Positions 34,658 to 43,657 of a stretch of DNA of 64,000 nucleotides are shown piece after piece (the stretch's first letter is position 1; each line of letters starts with the position of its first letter). The stretch is from Shewanella salipaludis (GTDB lineage: Bacteria; Pseudomonadota; Gammaproteobacteria; Enterobacterales; Shewanellaceae): contig NZ_JAAXYH010000012.1 of assembly GCF_012911865.1 (NCBI RefSeq), positions 51,742 to 115,741 of the forward strand, read 5' to 3'. The position numbers and the translations under genes were made by a program. The notes under the pieces are model-generated. The model saw only the letters and a list, made by a program, of their open reading frames with translations, did no database searches and was not told the DNA's origin.

Positions 34658-35227
34658 TCACTCAGGCGTTCTTGCGGCCGCCAGGATCTGCGCCTTGCGC
34701 TCGCAATCCAAGTACTCACCGAATTGCTGCAGCAAGCGCATCAGCCTTGGCTGGATCCGCACCCGGCAGAAGGGTTTATCTGGATCGGCATAGTAATAGT
34801 CGCGGATGGACTCACGGGATAGCCTGAATTCGCCGAACCCCAGTGCCCGGGTCAGCAAGGGGGCCTCGAACTCGTTCTGCAACTTGGCTATGATATCTGC
34901 CACCGCCGCTAACTGAGGGGCATCATAGGCATAGACGGCGCTGCGATAACGTCGTCCCCCACCATGCTCTACCGTGCTGCCATGGCTATGCAGGTGGATC
35001 TCCACCAGGGTCGCCAACGCTATCTGTTCTGGATCGAAGTGCACTACCACACCCTCACAGAAATCATCCTCGCCATAGCGGCTAGCGTTATCATAGGTGG
35101 GCGAACCGGCAGGAGCCGCGCCGGCCGCCAGCCAGCCCTGCTCTACCTCGACCACCCCCTTCAGGGAGCGGAAGATGGCTTCGCTACACCAATGACAACT
35201 GCCGCCAAGGGCTATCTTAGTTATCAT
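34658..35227 (-). CDS. msrA: Peptide-methionine (S)-S-oxide reductase MsrA family
   Basis: MsrA repairs oxidised methionine. The 189-residue protein keeps the family layout: the active-site segment GGSCHWCSEA with catalytic Cys11 and Cys14, a later GVVVHFDPEQI strand, HGSTVEHGGGRRYRSAVYA (in parts) and a C-terminal DYYYADPDKPFC block. The usual GCFW is changed to SCHW, so this is a divergent member and its activity may differ. GAGGAA precedes the ATG. It is a single gene. Confidence 0.85.
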   Translation of the reverse strand: MITKIALGGSCHWCSEAIFRSLKGVVEVEQGWLAAGAAPAGSPTYDNASRYGEDDFCEGVVVHFDPEQIALATLVEIHLHSHGSTVEHGGGRRYRSAVYAYDAPQLAAVADIIAKLQNEFEAPLLTRALGFGEFRLSRESIRDYYYADPDKPFCRVRIQPRLMRLLQQFGEYLDCERKAQILAAARTPE

Positions 35228-35410
35228 CTCGTCTGTTCCTCATGAGTTTCATCCCCATGGATTGAGCTGCCAAGCGCAACACCAGGTTTGGGTTGTCACC
35301 TGGCCCAATTTCTCCCTCAGGCCTATCGGCGCTTCAAGGCATAGAAAGGATAGCCCCATCTGGCTGGATTGCACCCTGCACGGCGCATGTTTTCGAGCCG
35401 GCTCACAAAA

Positions 35411-35436
35411 GCAAACGCCCCGAAAACGGGGCGCTT
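35411..35436 (-). terminator. Terminator of the ABC-2 exporter operon
   Basis: CGCCCCG (35416-35422) pairs with CGGGGCG (35427-35433) over an AAAA loop; on the minus strand the stem is followed by TTTGCTTTTG. Confidence 0.82.
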
Positions 35437-35461
35437 GTGTTTGGCTCATCTCCAAGCTCAA

Positions 35462-36235
35462 TCAGCTGCGCAGGCCTATGCCACGGGACACCAGGTAGTA
35501 GGCCAGCGTCCAGAGAGCGACACAGAAGCCCACCATGATGCCCACCGACAAGGGCACGCTGATATCGGCAAAGCCGAGGAAGCCGTAGCGGAATACGTTG
35601 ATCATATAGACAACAGGGTTGAGGGCCGACACCCCCTGCCAGAAGCTGGGCAGCAGGGACAGCGAATAAAACACCCCACCGAGATAGGTCAGCGGCGTCA
35701 GCACGAAGGTAGGTATTATGCTGATGTCATCGAAACTCTTGGCAAATACGGCGTTGATCAGCCCGCCGAGGGAGAAGAGCACAGAGGTCAGGAACACGGT
35801 CAACACCACCAGGCCAAGATGATGCAGATGTATGTCGACGAAGAAGAGTGCCACCAGGGTCACTATCAGGCCAACACACAGGCCGCGGGCCACCCCGCCG
35901 CCGACATAGCCGGCGATCATCACATAGTGGGGCACGGGAGCCACCATGACCTCTTCCAGATTGCGCTGGAACTTGGCGCTGTAGAAGGACGAAGCCACGT
36001 TGGAGTAAGAGTTGGTAATGACAGACATCATGATAAGGCCTGGGGCGATAAACTCCATGTAGGTCACCCCGCCCATCTCGCCTATGCGGCTGCCCACCAG
36101 GTTGCCGAAGATCAGGAAATACAAGGTCATGGTGATGGCCGGCGGCACCAGGGTCTGGATCCAGATGCGGGTGAAGCGGCTGATCTCTTTGATTAATATG
36201 CTCTTGAAAGCGATGACATACAGGTGCCTCATCAC
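35462..36235 (-). CDS. yadH: ABC-2 type exporter permease, YadH-like
   Basis: The 257-residue inner-membrane protein has six probable membrane segments and the ABC-2 signature region (GVFYSLSLLPSFWQGVSALNPVVY in two pieces: GVFYSLSLLP and ALNPVVYMINVFRYG). It resembles E. coli YadH (256 residues). The substrate is unknown. AAGGAG precedes the start, which overlaps the end of the ATPase gene by four bases. Confidence 0.9.
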   Translation of the reverse strand: MMRHLYVIAFKSILIKEISRFTRIWIQTLVPPAITMTLYFLIFGNLVGSRIGEMGGVTYMEFIAPGLIMMSVITNSYSNVASSFYSAKFQRNLEEVMVAPVPHYVMIAGYVGGGVARGLCVGLIVTLVALFFVDIHLHHLGLVVLTVFLTSVLFSLGGLINAVFAKSFDDISIIPTFVLTPLTYLGGVFYSLSLLPSFWQGVSALNPVVYMINVFRYGFLGFADISVPLSVGIMVGFCVALWTLAYYLVSRGIGLRS

Positions 36236-37167
36236 TTGTTCTCCTTGGATTTTTCCACCAGCTCGACGAACAGCTCCTCGAGCCGGTTCGACTTGTTGCG
36301 CATCGACAAGACTTCGATGTCCAATGCCGATAACTGGGCGAAGACAGCATTCAGGCTATGCGACTTCTCCACATCCACTTCCAGGGTATGGGGATCCGTC
36401 AGGCGGCAAGCCATGCCGGTCAGCACAGGGGCAACCTGGATATCGCGGCGCAGATCCAGGATGAAGGTCTCCATGTTGAGCTTGCCCAGCAGCGTCTTCA
36501 TGCTGGTGCATTCCACCAGCACCCCCTGGTCGATTATGCCTATGTTGCGGCATAACATCTCGGCCTCTTCCAGGTAATGGGTGGTGAGTATGATGGTCAC
36601 CCCCTGCTTGTTGATCTGCTTGAGGAAGTCCCACATGGAGCGGCGCAGTTCTATGTCGACCCCTGCGGTCGGCTCATCGAGGATCAATAACTTGGGCTCA
36701 TGCATCAGGGCCCTGGCGATCATGAGACGCCGCTTCATGCCACCGGACAACTCCCTGGCCTGGGTGTTGCGCTTGCCCCAGAGATCCAGCTGGCTCAGGT
36801 AGATCTCGGCCCGCGCCAGTGCCACATGCCTTGGCACGCCATAATAGCCGGCCTGATTGACCACTATCTGCAGCACAGTCTCGAACTGGTTGAAGTTGAA
36901 CTCCTGGGGCACCAGGCCTATGCAGAGCTTGGCCTGCTCCAGCTCCCGGTCGAGATCGAAGTCGAACACCCGGACACTGCCGGCCGTTTTCTGCACCAGG
37001 GAGCAGATGATGCCGATAGTGGTCGACTTGCCCGCGCCATTGGGACCGAGCAAGGCGAAGAAGTCCCCTTGCTCGACGCTCAGGCTGATGCCCTTGACGG
37101 CTTCGACGCCACTCTTATAGGTTTTTTTCAGGTCTTCGAGTACTAATGCATGCGCTGTATTAGCCAT
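36232..37167 (-). CDS. yadG: ABC exporter ATP-binding protein, YadG-like
   Basis: The 311-residue ATPase has Walker A GPNGAGKS, Q-loop, signature LSGGMKRRLMIARAL and Walker B LLILDEPTAGVD, with the extended C-terminus seen in YadG-type proteins. It powers the permease encoded next. GGAGCC lies before the ATG. The pair forms a two-gene operon. Confidence 0.93.
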   Translation of the reverse strand: MANTAHALVLEDLKKTYKSGVEAVKGISLSVEQGDFFALLGPNGAGKSTTIGIICSLVQKTAGSVRVFDFDLDRELEQAKLCIGLVPQEFNFNQFETVLQIVVNQAGYYGVPRHVALARAEIYLSQLDLWGKRNTQARELSGGMKRRLMIARALMHEPKLLILDEPTAGVDIELRRSMWDFLKQINKQGVTIILTTHYLEEAEMLCRNIGIIDQGVLVECTSMKTLLGKLNMETFILDLRRDIQVAPVLTGMACRLTDPHTLEVDVEKSHSLNAVFAQLSALDIEVLSMRNKSNRLEELFVELVEKSKENK

Positions 37168-37225
37168 TATCTGTAGCGGCTCCTAGATTGGGTAACTGGA
37201 TGGCGAAAGCTATCCCGGCGGATAA

Positions 37226-37252
37226 CAAAACTCCCACTGGGCGCGGGAGTTT
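37226..37252 (-). terminator. Terminator after hpt
   Basis: AAACTCCC (37228-37235) pairs with GGGAGTTT (37245-37252), and on the minus strand the stem is followed by TGTTAT. It lies just past the hpt stop. Confidence 0.65.
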
Positions 37253-37265
37253 GCAGGTATGGCTG

Positions 37266-37796
37266 TTATTCCAGGGGAACGACTTTGGCTATATAAGGCA
37301 AGTTACGGTATTGCTCGGCGTAGTCTATGCCATAGCCGACGATGAACTCATCGGGAATGGTGAAGCCGATGAAGTCGACCGGCACATCGACCTCGCGGCG
37401 CTCCGGCTTATCCAGCAGGGTGCACAGGGCCAGGCTCTTGGGCTCGCGCAGCAACAACATCTCGCGCACCTTGTTGAGGGTATTGCCCGAGTCGATCAAG
37501 TCTTCAACGATCAGCACATCACGGCCGCCGATATCGGACTGCACATCTTTAAGCACTTTCACATCCCGTGAGCTGCTCATGGCGTTGCCATAACTCGAAA
37601 CCGACATGAAATCGATTTCCACATGCCCCTTGATGCGGCGGCATAGATCGGCCATAAAGACCACCGAACCTTTCAGCAGCCCTACCATCAGCAGGCGCTC
37701 GCTGTTGGCATAATGGGCGTTGATCCGCTCTGCCAGTTCATCCAGTTTCTGGTTAATCTCCTCGGCGGAGATCATCACTTCTGTGGTGTGTTTCAT
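37266..37796 (-). CDS. hpt: Hypoxanthine phosphoribosyltransferase
   Basis: This purine salvage enzyme joins hypoxanthine (and less well guanine) to PRPP. The 176-residue product has the PRPP loop [14 protein letters not shown] and the early [15 protein letters not shown] segment, with the substrate end region [16 protein letters not shown]. The ATG at 37796 has GAGAG upstream and gives the usual length; an in-frame codon at 37835 is rejected because it overlaps ubiX. Confidence 0.93.
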   Translation of the reverse strand: MKHTTEVMISAEEINQKLDELAERINAHYANSERLLMVGLLKGSVVFMADLCRRIKGHVEIDFMSVSSYGNAMSSSRDVKVLKDVQSDIGGRDVLIVEDLIDSGNTLNKVREMLLLREPKSLALCTLLDKPERREVDVPVDFIGFTIPDEFIVGYGIDYAEQYRNLPYIAKVVPLE

Positions 37797-37803
37797 ATTG
37801 CTC

Positions 37804-38466
37804 TCAATTGTCGAGGTCGCTCTGGTGTTTATCATAACCCCAGCGACTCGTTAATGCGTGGTCTATGCCCAGATGATCCAAGATCCGAGCGACCATGAAG
37901 TCTACCAGATCCTGAATGGATTTGGGATTGTGATAAAAGCCGGGTGCCGCCGGCATTATGGTGACGCCCAGGCGCGACAGGGTCAGCATATGTTCCAAGT
38001 GTATGGCACTGAAGGGCGTTTCCCTGGGCACAAGTATGAGCTGGCCGCGTTCCTTGATCACCACATCGGCGGCGCGCTCGAGCAGGTTATTGCTCATGCC
38101 GGTGGCGACCGCCGCCAGGGTGCCCGTGCTGCAGGGGCAGATGACCATCTGTCCGGGCGCGGCGCTGCCGGAGGCCGGCGGCGAAAACCATTCGTCCTTG
38201 CCCAGCACCCTCAGCTCGCCCTTGAGCTCCCCTGTCTGCTCGGCCAGCAGCGTCAGGAGTTGCTCCCTGGCCTTGTCGGTGTTGGCGCTGAGCTGCAGCC
38301 CCTGCTCGGTCGCCAGCACCACGCGGGCGGCGCTGGAGATCATCAGGAAGACTCTGTAGTCGGCGCATAGCAGTGCCTGCAACAGGCTAAGGCCATAGGG
38401 TGCGCCGGAGGCACCCGTCCAGGCCAGGCTGATGCTCTTGTCCCTGGGGGCATTAGTCATTGGCAT
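37804..38466 (-). CDS. ubiX: Flavin prenyltransferase UbiX
   Basis: UbiX makes the prenylated FMN cofactor used by the decarboxylase UbiD in ubiquinone synthesis. The 220-residue protein has the flavodoxin-like start [17 protein letters not shown], the [27 protein letters not shown] region (in parts) and the C-terminal [17 protein letters not shown] block with [11 protein letters not shown]. It follows mpl by four bases and the pair looks co-transcribed. Confidence 0.94.
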   Translation of the reverse strand: MPMTNAPRDKSISLAWTGASGAPYGLSLLQALLCADYRVFLMISSAARVVLATEQGLQLSANTDKAREQLLTLLAEQTGELKGELRVLGKDEWFSPPASGSAAPGQMVICPCSTGTLAAVATGMSNNLLERAADVVIKERGQLILVPRETPFSAIHLEHMLTLSRLGVTIMPAAPGFYHNPKSIQDLVDFMVARILDHLGIDHALTSRWGYDKHQSDLDN

Positions 38467-38470
38467 TTCC

Positions 38471-39835
38471 TCAACCCGCCTTCAGGGCAGACAGGAGTTT
38501 CTGGTGCAGGCCACCGAAACCGCCGTTGCTCATTATGATGATATGATCGCCCGCCGCGGCATTGGCGGCGACCCGCGCGACTATCGCCTCTATATCATCC
38601 AACACTGTCACCGGCAGAGGTGCCGTCGCCATGGCAGGCGCGAGCTGCCAGCCTATGTCGTCCGCCTGATACAGATAGGCCTCATCGGCCTGGTGCATGG
38701 CATAGGCCAGGGTATCCTTATGGACCCCGCTCTTCATGGTGTTGGAGCGCGGCTCCAGCACCAAAGTGATCTTGCTCCGGCCCACCTTGGCACGCATTCC
38801 CATGAGGGTGCTGGCGATGGCAGTGGGATGATGGGCGAAGTCGTCATAGACGCTCACCCCGCGGATGTTGCCCAGCAACTCGAGCCGGCGCTTTGGCGGC
38901 GCAAAACCGCCCAGAGCCTCGATAGCCGCAGCCGGCCTGACCCCGACATGGCGGGCGGCGGCGATGGCCATGATGGCATTCTCTATGTTGTGTTGGCCGA
39001 TAAGCTCCCAGGTGAGCACACCCTGGGACTCGCCATCGAAGAAGACCTCGAAGCTGTGGCCATCCTCGGCCAAGGCACAGGCATGCCAACCCAGATCGCC
39101 GGCCTGCAGATGGAAGCACTCCTGCTCGCTCCAGCACCCCATGTCGAGCACCTCCCTGACGGTCTGGGCGTCGGCGGGCCAGATCACCTTGCCCTCACCC
39201 GGGACTGTCCGGATCACATGGTTGAACTGCCGCTGGATGGCGGCCAAGTCGGCGAAGATATCGGCGTGATCGAATTCCAGGTTATTGATCACCAAGGTAC
39301 GCGGCTGGTAATGGACAAACTTGGAGCGTTTATCGAAGAAGGCGCTGTCATACTCGTCGGCCTCGACCACGAAGAAGGGCGAGTTGCCCAGGCGCGCCGA
39401 GACGCCGAAGTTTTGCGGCACCCCGCCGATGAGAAAACCTGGCTCATAACCGCAAGTTTCCAACACCCAGGCCAGCATGCTCGAGGTCGAGGTCTTGCCG
39501 TGGGTACCCGACACCGCCAGCACCCAGCGGCCTGGCAGTATGTGCTCGGCGAGGAACTGGGGCCCTGAGGTGTATTTCATCCCCTTGTTCAGCACGGCTT
39601 CGACACAGGGATTGCCCCGGCTCATGGCATTGCCTATGACCACAAGATCCGGCTCTGAGTCGAGCTGGGCGGGATCGAAGCCCTGGATCAATTCTATTCC
39701 CTGCTGCTCCAGCTGGGTGCTCATGGGCGGATAGACGTTGGCATCGCTGCCCGTGACCCTATGGCCCATGGCCCTGGCCAGCAGCGCCAGCCCACCCATG
39801 AAAGTGCCGCAGATCCCTAAAATATGTACGTGCAT
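38471..39835 (-). CDS. mpl: UDP-MurNAc:tripeptide ligase Mpl (peptidoglycan recycling)
   Basis: Mpl attaches recycled L-Ala-gamma-D-Glu-meso-diaminopimelate to UDP-MurNAc. The 454 residues have the N-terminal Rossmann fold ([20 protein letters not shown] in two parts), the ATP loop [10 protein letters not shown], the metal-binding [10 protein letters not shown] and the Mur ligase [10 protein letters not shown] block. The start at 39835 fits homologs; an earlier in-frame codon at 39934 would overlap recJ and is rejected. Confidence 0.95.
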   Translation of the reverse strand: MHVHILGICGTFMGGLALLARAMGHRVTGSDANVYPPMSTQLEQQGIELIQGFDPAQLDSEPDLVVIGNAMSRGNPCVEAVLNKGMKYTSGPQFLAEHILPGRWVLAVSGTHGKTSTSSMLAWVLETCGYEPGFLIGGVPQNFGVSARLGNSPFFVVEADEYDSAFFDKRSKFVHYQPRTLVINNLEFDHADIFADLAAIQRQFNHVIRTVPGEGKVIWPADAQTVREVLDMGCWSEQECFHLQAGDLGWHACALAEDGHSFEVFFDGESQGVLTWELIGQHNIENAIMAIAAARHVGVRPAAAIEALGGFAPPKRRLELLGNIRGVSVYDDFAHHPTAIASTLMGMRAKVGRSKITLVLEPRSNTMKSGVHKDTLAYAMHQADEAYLYQADDIGWQLAPAMATAPLPVTVLDDIEAIVARVAANAAAGDHIIIMSNGGFGGLHQKLLSALKAG

Positions 39836-39930
39836 GCTGCTCACTCTATGTCTGAAAACCCCGGCTATTGTACCTTCGCCGGCGATTATCACAAGCTCGG
39901 CCACCGGCCTGGCAACCGTGGCCCGGCGAC

Positions 39931-41670
39931 TCACATGGCCTGCAACTGCTCCACCATCAGTTGCAGGCTGCGGTTGCCGCGAAACTCATTCACATCCAGC
40001 TTATAGGCGAGGCGCACCTTGCGCACAGTCGCATCCGGCCAGAGGTTAAGATCGACGTTGAAGGCGATGCCATCGAGCATCAGGCTGCCACACTCGGTTT
40101 CCAGCACCAGCTTCAGATGGCGCTCGCCCACCAGGCGCTGCTGCACCAGGGTGAAATAGCCGTCAAACAAGGGCTCTTCGAACGCCTGGCCCCAGGGCCC
40201 GGCGCCGCGCAGCAGCTCCGCGGTTTCCAGGGTCAAGAGCTCCGCGGGGAGCTCGCCGTCCGACAACAGCTGCCCCGTGAGCTGCTCCGGCTGCAACAGC
40301 TCATGGGTCGCCTTGTCGAAGGCGGCGGCGAACTCGTCGAAGCGCGCCTGCTTGAGCGACAGTCCCGCCGCCATGGCATGGCCGCCGAACTTGAGGATCA
40401 GCCCCGGATGACGGCCGTTGATCAGCTCCAACAGGTCGCGCATATGCAAGCCCTTGATGGAGCGCGCCGAGCCCTTGATCTCGCCGTTGCCGGCATCGGC
40501 GAAGGCGATCACCGGCCTGTGGTACCTGTCCTTGATGCGTGACGCCAGTATGCCTATCACCCCCTGATGCCAGTCACTCTGGAATAGGGCTATGGCCCAA
40601 GGCAACTCGGCCTCGTCCAGGCCCTTGCTCCCCAGATTGAGGCTCTCCAGGCGCTTGAGCGCCTCCTGTTGCATGCCGGTTTCCAGCTCGCGGCGCTCGG
40701 CGTTGAGGCCGTCGAGCTCGGCCGCCATGCGCCTAGCCAGCATGATATCTTCACACAAGAGTGTCTCAACCCCGAGCGCCATCTCATCCAGGCGCCCGGC
40801 GGCATTGAGCCTGGGGCCGACGGCGAAGCCGAAATCGGCGGCCACCATGCGCTCAGGGCTGCGTTTGGCGACGTCCAGCAGGGCGGTGATCCCAACACGG
40901 CAGCGTCCGGCACGCACCCGCTGCAGACCGGCTTCGACCAGGATACGGTTGTTGGCATCGAGCGACACCACATCGGCGACAGTCCCCAGGGCGACTATGT
41001 CCAGCAATTGTCCCAAGTTGGGCTCGGCCAGGCCCTTGAGGCGATACCAGTCACGCCGCCTGAGTTCGGCCCGCAGGCCGGACATGAGGTAGAAAGCGAC
41101 CCCGACACCGGCGATGGACTTGCTGGCAAACTGACAGCCGGGTTGGTTAGGGTTCACTATGGCGTCGGCGCCCGGCAACTCTGCGCCCGGCAGATGGTGA
41201 TCCGTTATCACCACCTGCATGCCGAAGGCCTTGGCGGCGGCCACGCCTTCCAGGGAGGAGATACCATTATCCACTGTGATCAACAGCTCGGCGCCCTTCT
41301 CCTTGGCGACCGCGACTATCTCGGGACTGAGGCCATAGCCATAATCGAAGCGGTTGGGGATCAGATAATCCACCCTGGTCGCGCCCATCATGGCCAGCGC
41401 CAGCATGCAGACACTGGTGGAGGTGGCGCCGTCGGCATCGAAGTCGCCGACGATGAGAATGGCTTTCTCGGCGGCGATGGCATCGGCCAAGATCACCGCG
41501 GCCTCGGCCAGGCCCTTCATGGTCTCTGGCCTGAGCAAGCGCGTCAGGGTCAGCTGGCAATCCTCGGCAGCGACACCGCGGCGGGCGAACAGTTGTTTGA
41601 GCAAGGGGGGAATATCTGACGGCAGATGGCTATCGTCCATCTGGGGGCGGCGAACTATCTCGTGAATCAC
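39931..41670 (-). CDS. recJ: Single-strand-specific 5'-3' exonuclease RecJ
   Basis: RecJ degrades 5' ends in recombination and mismatch repair. The 579-residue product has the DHH phosphoesterase motifs: GDFDADGATST, VDNGISS, TDHHLPG and, after the linker, GKFGGHAMAAGLSL-like (LKFGGHAMAAGLS). The start chosen is GTG at 41670, giving MIHEIVRRPQ, with AGAGGGA upstream; longer in-frame starts read into a spacer. It is the third gene of the conserved xerD-dsbC-recJ group, though a strong hairpin separates it from dsbC. Confidence 0.93.
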   Translation of the reverse strand: MIHEIVRRPQMDDSHLPSDIPPLLKQLFARRGVAAEDCQLTLTRLLRPETMKGLAEAAVILADAIAAEKAILIVGDFDADGATSTSVCMLALAMMGATRVDYLIPNRFDYGYGLSPEIVAVAKEKGAELLITVDNGISSLEGVAAAKAFGMQVVITDHHLPGAELPGADAIVNPNQPGCQFASKSIAGVGVAFYLMSGLRAELRRRDWYRLKGLAEPNLGQLLDIVALGTVADVVSLDANNRILVEAGLQRVRAGRCRVGITALLDVAKRSPERMVAADFGFAVGPRLNAAGRLDEMALGVETLLCEDIMLARRMAAELDGLNAERRELETGMQQEALKRLESLNLGSKGLDEAELPWAIALFQSDWHQGVIGILASRIKDRYHRPVIAFADAGNGEIKGSARSIKGLHMRDLLELINGRHPGLILKFGGHAMAAGLSLKQARFDEFAAAFDKATHELLQPEQLTGQLLSDGELPAELLTLETAELLRGAGPWGQAFEEPLFDGYFTLVQQRLVGERHLKLVLETECGSLMLDGIAFNVDLNLWPDATVRKVRLAYKLDVNEFRGNRSLQLMVEQLQAM

Positions 41671-41723
41671 TGTGGCTGGGTCCCTCTGGCTGAAGATGGC
41701 GGCGGTAACGGCGCAAAAGCATA

Positions 41724-41751
41724 ACAAAAAAGGTGAGCCATGGCTCACCTT
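41724..41751 (-). terminator. Terminator between dsbC and recJ
   Basis: A perfect 22-bp palindrome at 41730-41751 (arms AAGGTGAGCCA and TGGCTCACCTT) is followed by TTTTTG on the minus strand. It would end most dsbC transcripts. Confidence 0.85.
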
Positions 41752-41769
41752 CCCGGAACTGAATGCTGC

Positions 41770-42498
41770 TTATTTGTTGGCTTCCAGCGCCTCGAACAAG
41801 GCCTTGGGAGGCAGATAGCCGGCGAGCATGCTGCCGTCTTCGAGTATGATGGCCGGAGTGCCATTGATGCCGAAGGTGACCCCCAGCTTATATTGCTCGT
41901 CGATGCGCGCGTCGCACTTGTTCGACTGGAGCTTCTCACCCGCCTTGGCCTGTGTCATGGCCAGTTTCGGATCTTTGGCACACCAGACGGCCTGCATCTC
42001 ATCGGCGTTGGCTGAAGGCACGCCGGCACGGGGGAATGCAATGTAACGCACTGTAATGCCGAGCTTATTATAGTCGGCCATTTGTTTATGCAACTTACGA
42101 CAATAGCCACAGCTGGTATCGGTAAACACTGTCACTACATGCTTTTCATCGGCGGCCTTGTAGACCAGCATATTGTCTTCGAATGGCTTGAGCATTTCCA
42201 GGCGTGGCCCGGCCGATGCCAGCTCTGTCAGGTTCTTCATCCCCTGATCTATGTCGTATAAATTACCATGAAACAGCTTAGAGCCATCCTTGCTGATGTA
42301 GAGCACCCCTCTGTTGGTCAGGGCTTCATACAAACCTGTGATGGGGGAGTCCTTCATGGACAAGACTTGGAGATTAAGCTGTTCGCTCAGCTTCTGCTTG
42401 ATGGCATCCGTGTCCTGGGACAGGGTATTGCCGGCCGCACCGGCCAAAGGTGTCAGCAAGAGGGCGCAGAGCAGAGATAATGTTCGGGTCAACTTCAT
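41770..42498 (-). CDS. dsbC: Thiol:disulfide interchange protein DsbC
   Basis: This periplasmic disulphide isomerase rearranges wrong disulphides. The 242-residue product has a signal peptide (MKLTRTLSLLCALLLTPLAGA), an N-terminal dimerisation domain (SPITGLYEALTNRGVLYIS in parts) and a thioredoxin domain with C130-GYC133 in TDTSCGYCRKLH plus the second conserved cysteine pair (VWCAKDP and SNKCDARI). The cis-proline is in FGINGTPAII. It keeps its conserved place after xerD. Confidence 0.95.
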   Translation of the reverse strand: MKLTRTLSLLCALLLTPLAGAAGNTLSQDTDAIKQKLSEQLNLQVLSMKDSPITGLYEALTNRGVLYISKDGSKLFHGNLYDIDQGMKNLTELASAGPRLEMLKPFEDNMLVYKAADEKHVVTVFTDTSCGYCRKLHKQMADYNKLGITVRYIAFPRAGVPSANADEMQAVWCAKDPKLAMTQAKAGEKLQSNKCDARIDEQYKLGVTFGINGTPAIILEDGSMLAGYLPPKALFEALEANK

Positions 42499-42645
42499 TG
42501 GATATCCTATGTGTTTATGGGTCTAACACTTTGCCTATGCATACCAGACCCTCTCTTAGCTGAAAAACTTACAGCCTGAAGGCCGGGAAAGCAAATTTAT
42601 GCTGTAACTAAATCCTTCCCCATGCTGCATTTAAGCCGGCCGTCA

Positions 42646-43545
42646 TTAGCCCCTGGGATGATGTTCGCTATGCAATTCCTGCAAGCGCGCCCGGGCAACA
42701 TGGGTATAGATCTGGGTGGTCGAAAGATCGCTGTGGCCCAAGAGCAGCTGCACCACCCGCAAATCGGCGCCATGATTGAGCAAATGGGTGGCGAACGCAT
42801 GCCTGAGGGTATGAGGCGACAATTGGGTGTCTATGCCGGCCCGCAGGGCATAGAGCTTGATGCGATGCCAGAAGGTCTGTCTGGTCATCATCTGTCCCCG
42901 GAGCGAGGGAAACACCACGTCGCTCTGCTTATGGCCGAGCAGCTCGGCACGGGCAAATTTAAAATAGCCCTCGATCTCGGCTACCGCCATCTCCCCCATG
43001 GGGACCAGGCGCTCCTTGCCGCCCTTGCCGACGATACGCACCAGTCCCTGACGCAGACTGAGTTGCTCCATGGTGAGGCTGACCAATTCTGTTACCCTCA
43101 GGCCGGTGGCATAGAGGAGTTCCAGCATGGCCTTGTCGCGGCACTCCAGCGGGTCCCCGCCGTCCGGTTCGGCCAGCAGGCTATCTATCTGGGCCTCGCT
43201 GAGCGAACCCGGCAGCTTGCGGGCCAACTTGGGGGATTCGAGCCGGGCGGTGGGATCCAGGCTTATCTCATGGCGCAGCAATAAGAAACCATAGAAGCGC
43301 CGCAGGCTGCTGAGCAATCTGGCACTGCTGCTGCGGGCCGCCCCTTGCTCTACCCTGTGCGCCAAATAGCTCCGCAGCTGCTCCTGGCCGACCTCAACCA
43401 GCCGATAACCCCGCTGTTGCTGAAAGCGGTCGAAATGACGCAGATCCGTGCGGTAGGCGGCCAGGGTATTGTCACTCAAGCCTTTAACCGACCAGAGGTC
43501 ATCGACGAACACATCTATCCAGGGATCGGCACAATAAACGCTCAC
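42646..43545 (-). CDS. xerD: Site-specific tyrosine recombinase XerD
   Basis: XerD resolves chromosome dimers at dif together with XerC. The 299 residues carry the catalytic set: R in YATGLRVTELVSL, K in GKGGKERLVP, H-x-x-R in SPHTLRHAFATHLL and H plus Tyr in LLGHSDLSTTQIYTH. A GTG start at 43545 with GAGG five bases upstream is chosen; it gives the same length as E. coli XerD (298), whereas a longer frame from 43605 does not. Confidence 0.95.
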   Translation of the reverse strand: MSVYCADPWIDVFVDDLWSVKGLSDNTLAAYRTDLRHFDRFQQQRGYRLVEVGQEQLRSYLAHRVEQGAARSSSARLLSSLRRFYGFLLLRHEISLDPTARLESPKLARKLPGSLSEAQIDSLLAEPDGGDPLECRDKAMLELLYATGLRVTELVSLTMEQLSLRQGLVRIVGKGGKERLVPMGEMAVAEIEGYFKFARAELLGHKQSDVVFPSLRGQMMTRQTFWHRIKLYALRAGIDTQLSPHTLRHAFATHLLNHGADLRVVQLLLGHSDLSTTQIYTHVARARLQELHSEHHPRG

Positions 43546-43657
43546 TGCTACCTCATGACTTTCCCGAGCAGAAGAACTCGGGCATAAAACAAATACAGGA
43601 CGCAAGCCTGTGGCTTACATCCCGTATCCTTAGTTTATCTCACCGACTCGCGTCAAT

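Noticed and set aside
38432..39568. Long plus-strand open frame (378 codons) opposite mpl and the start of ubiX
   Set aside because: It lies antisense to two clear genes and its translation is low-complexity without any known motif.
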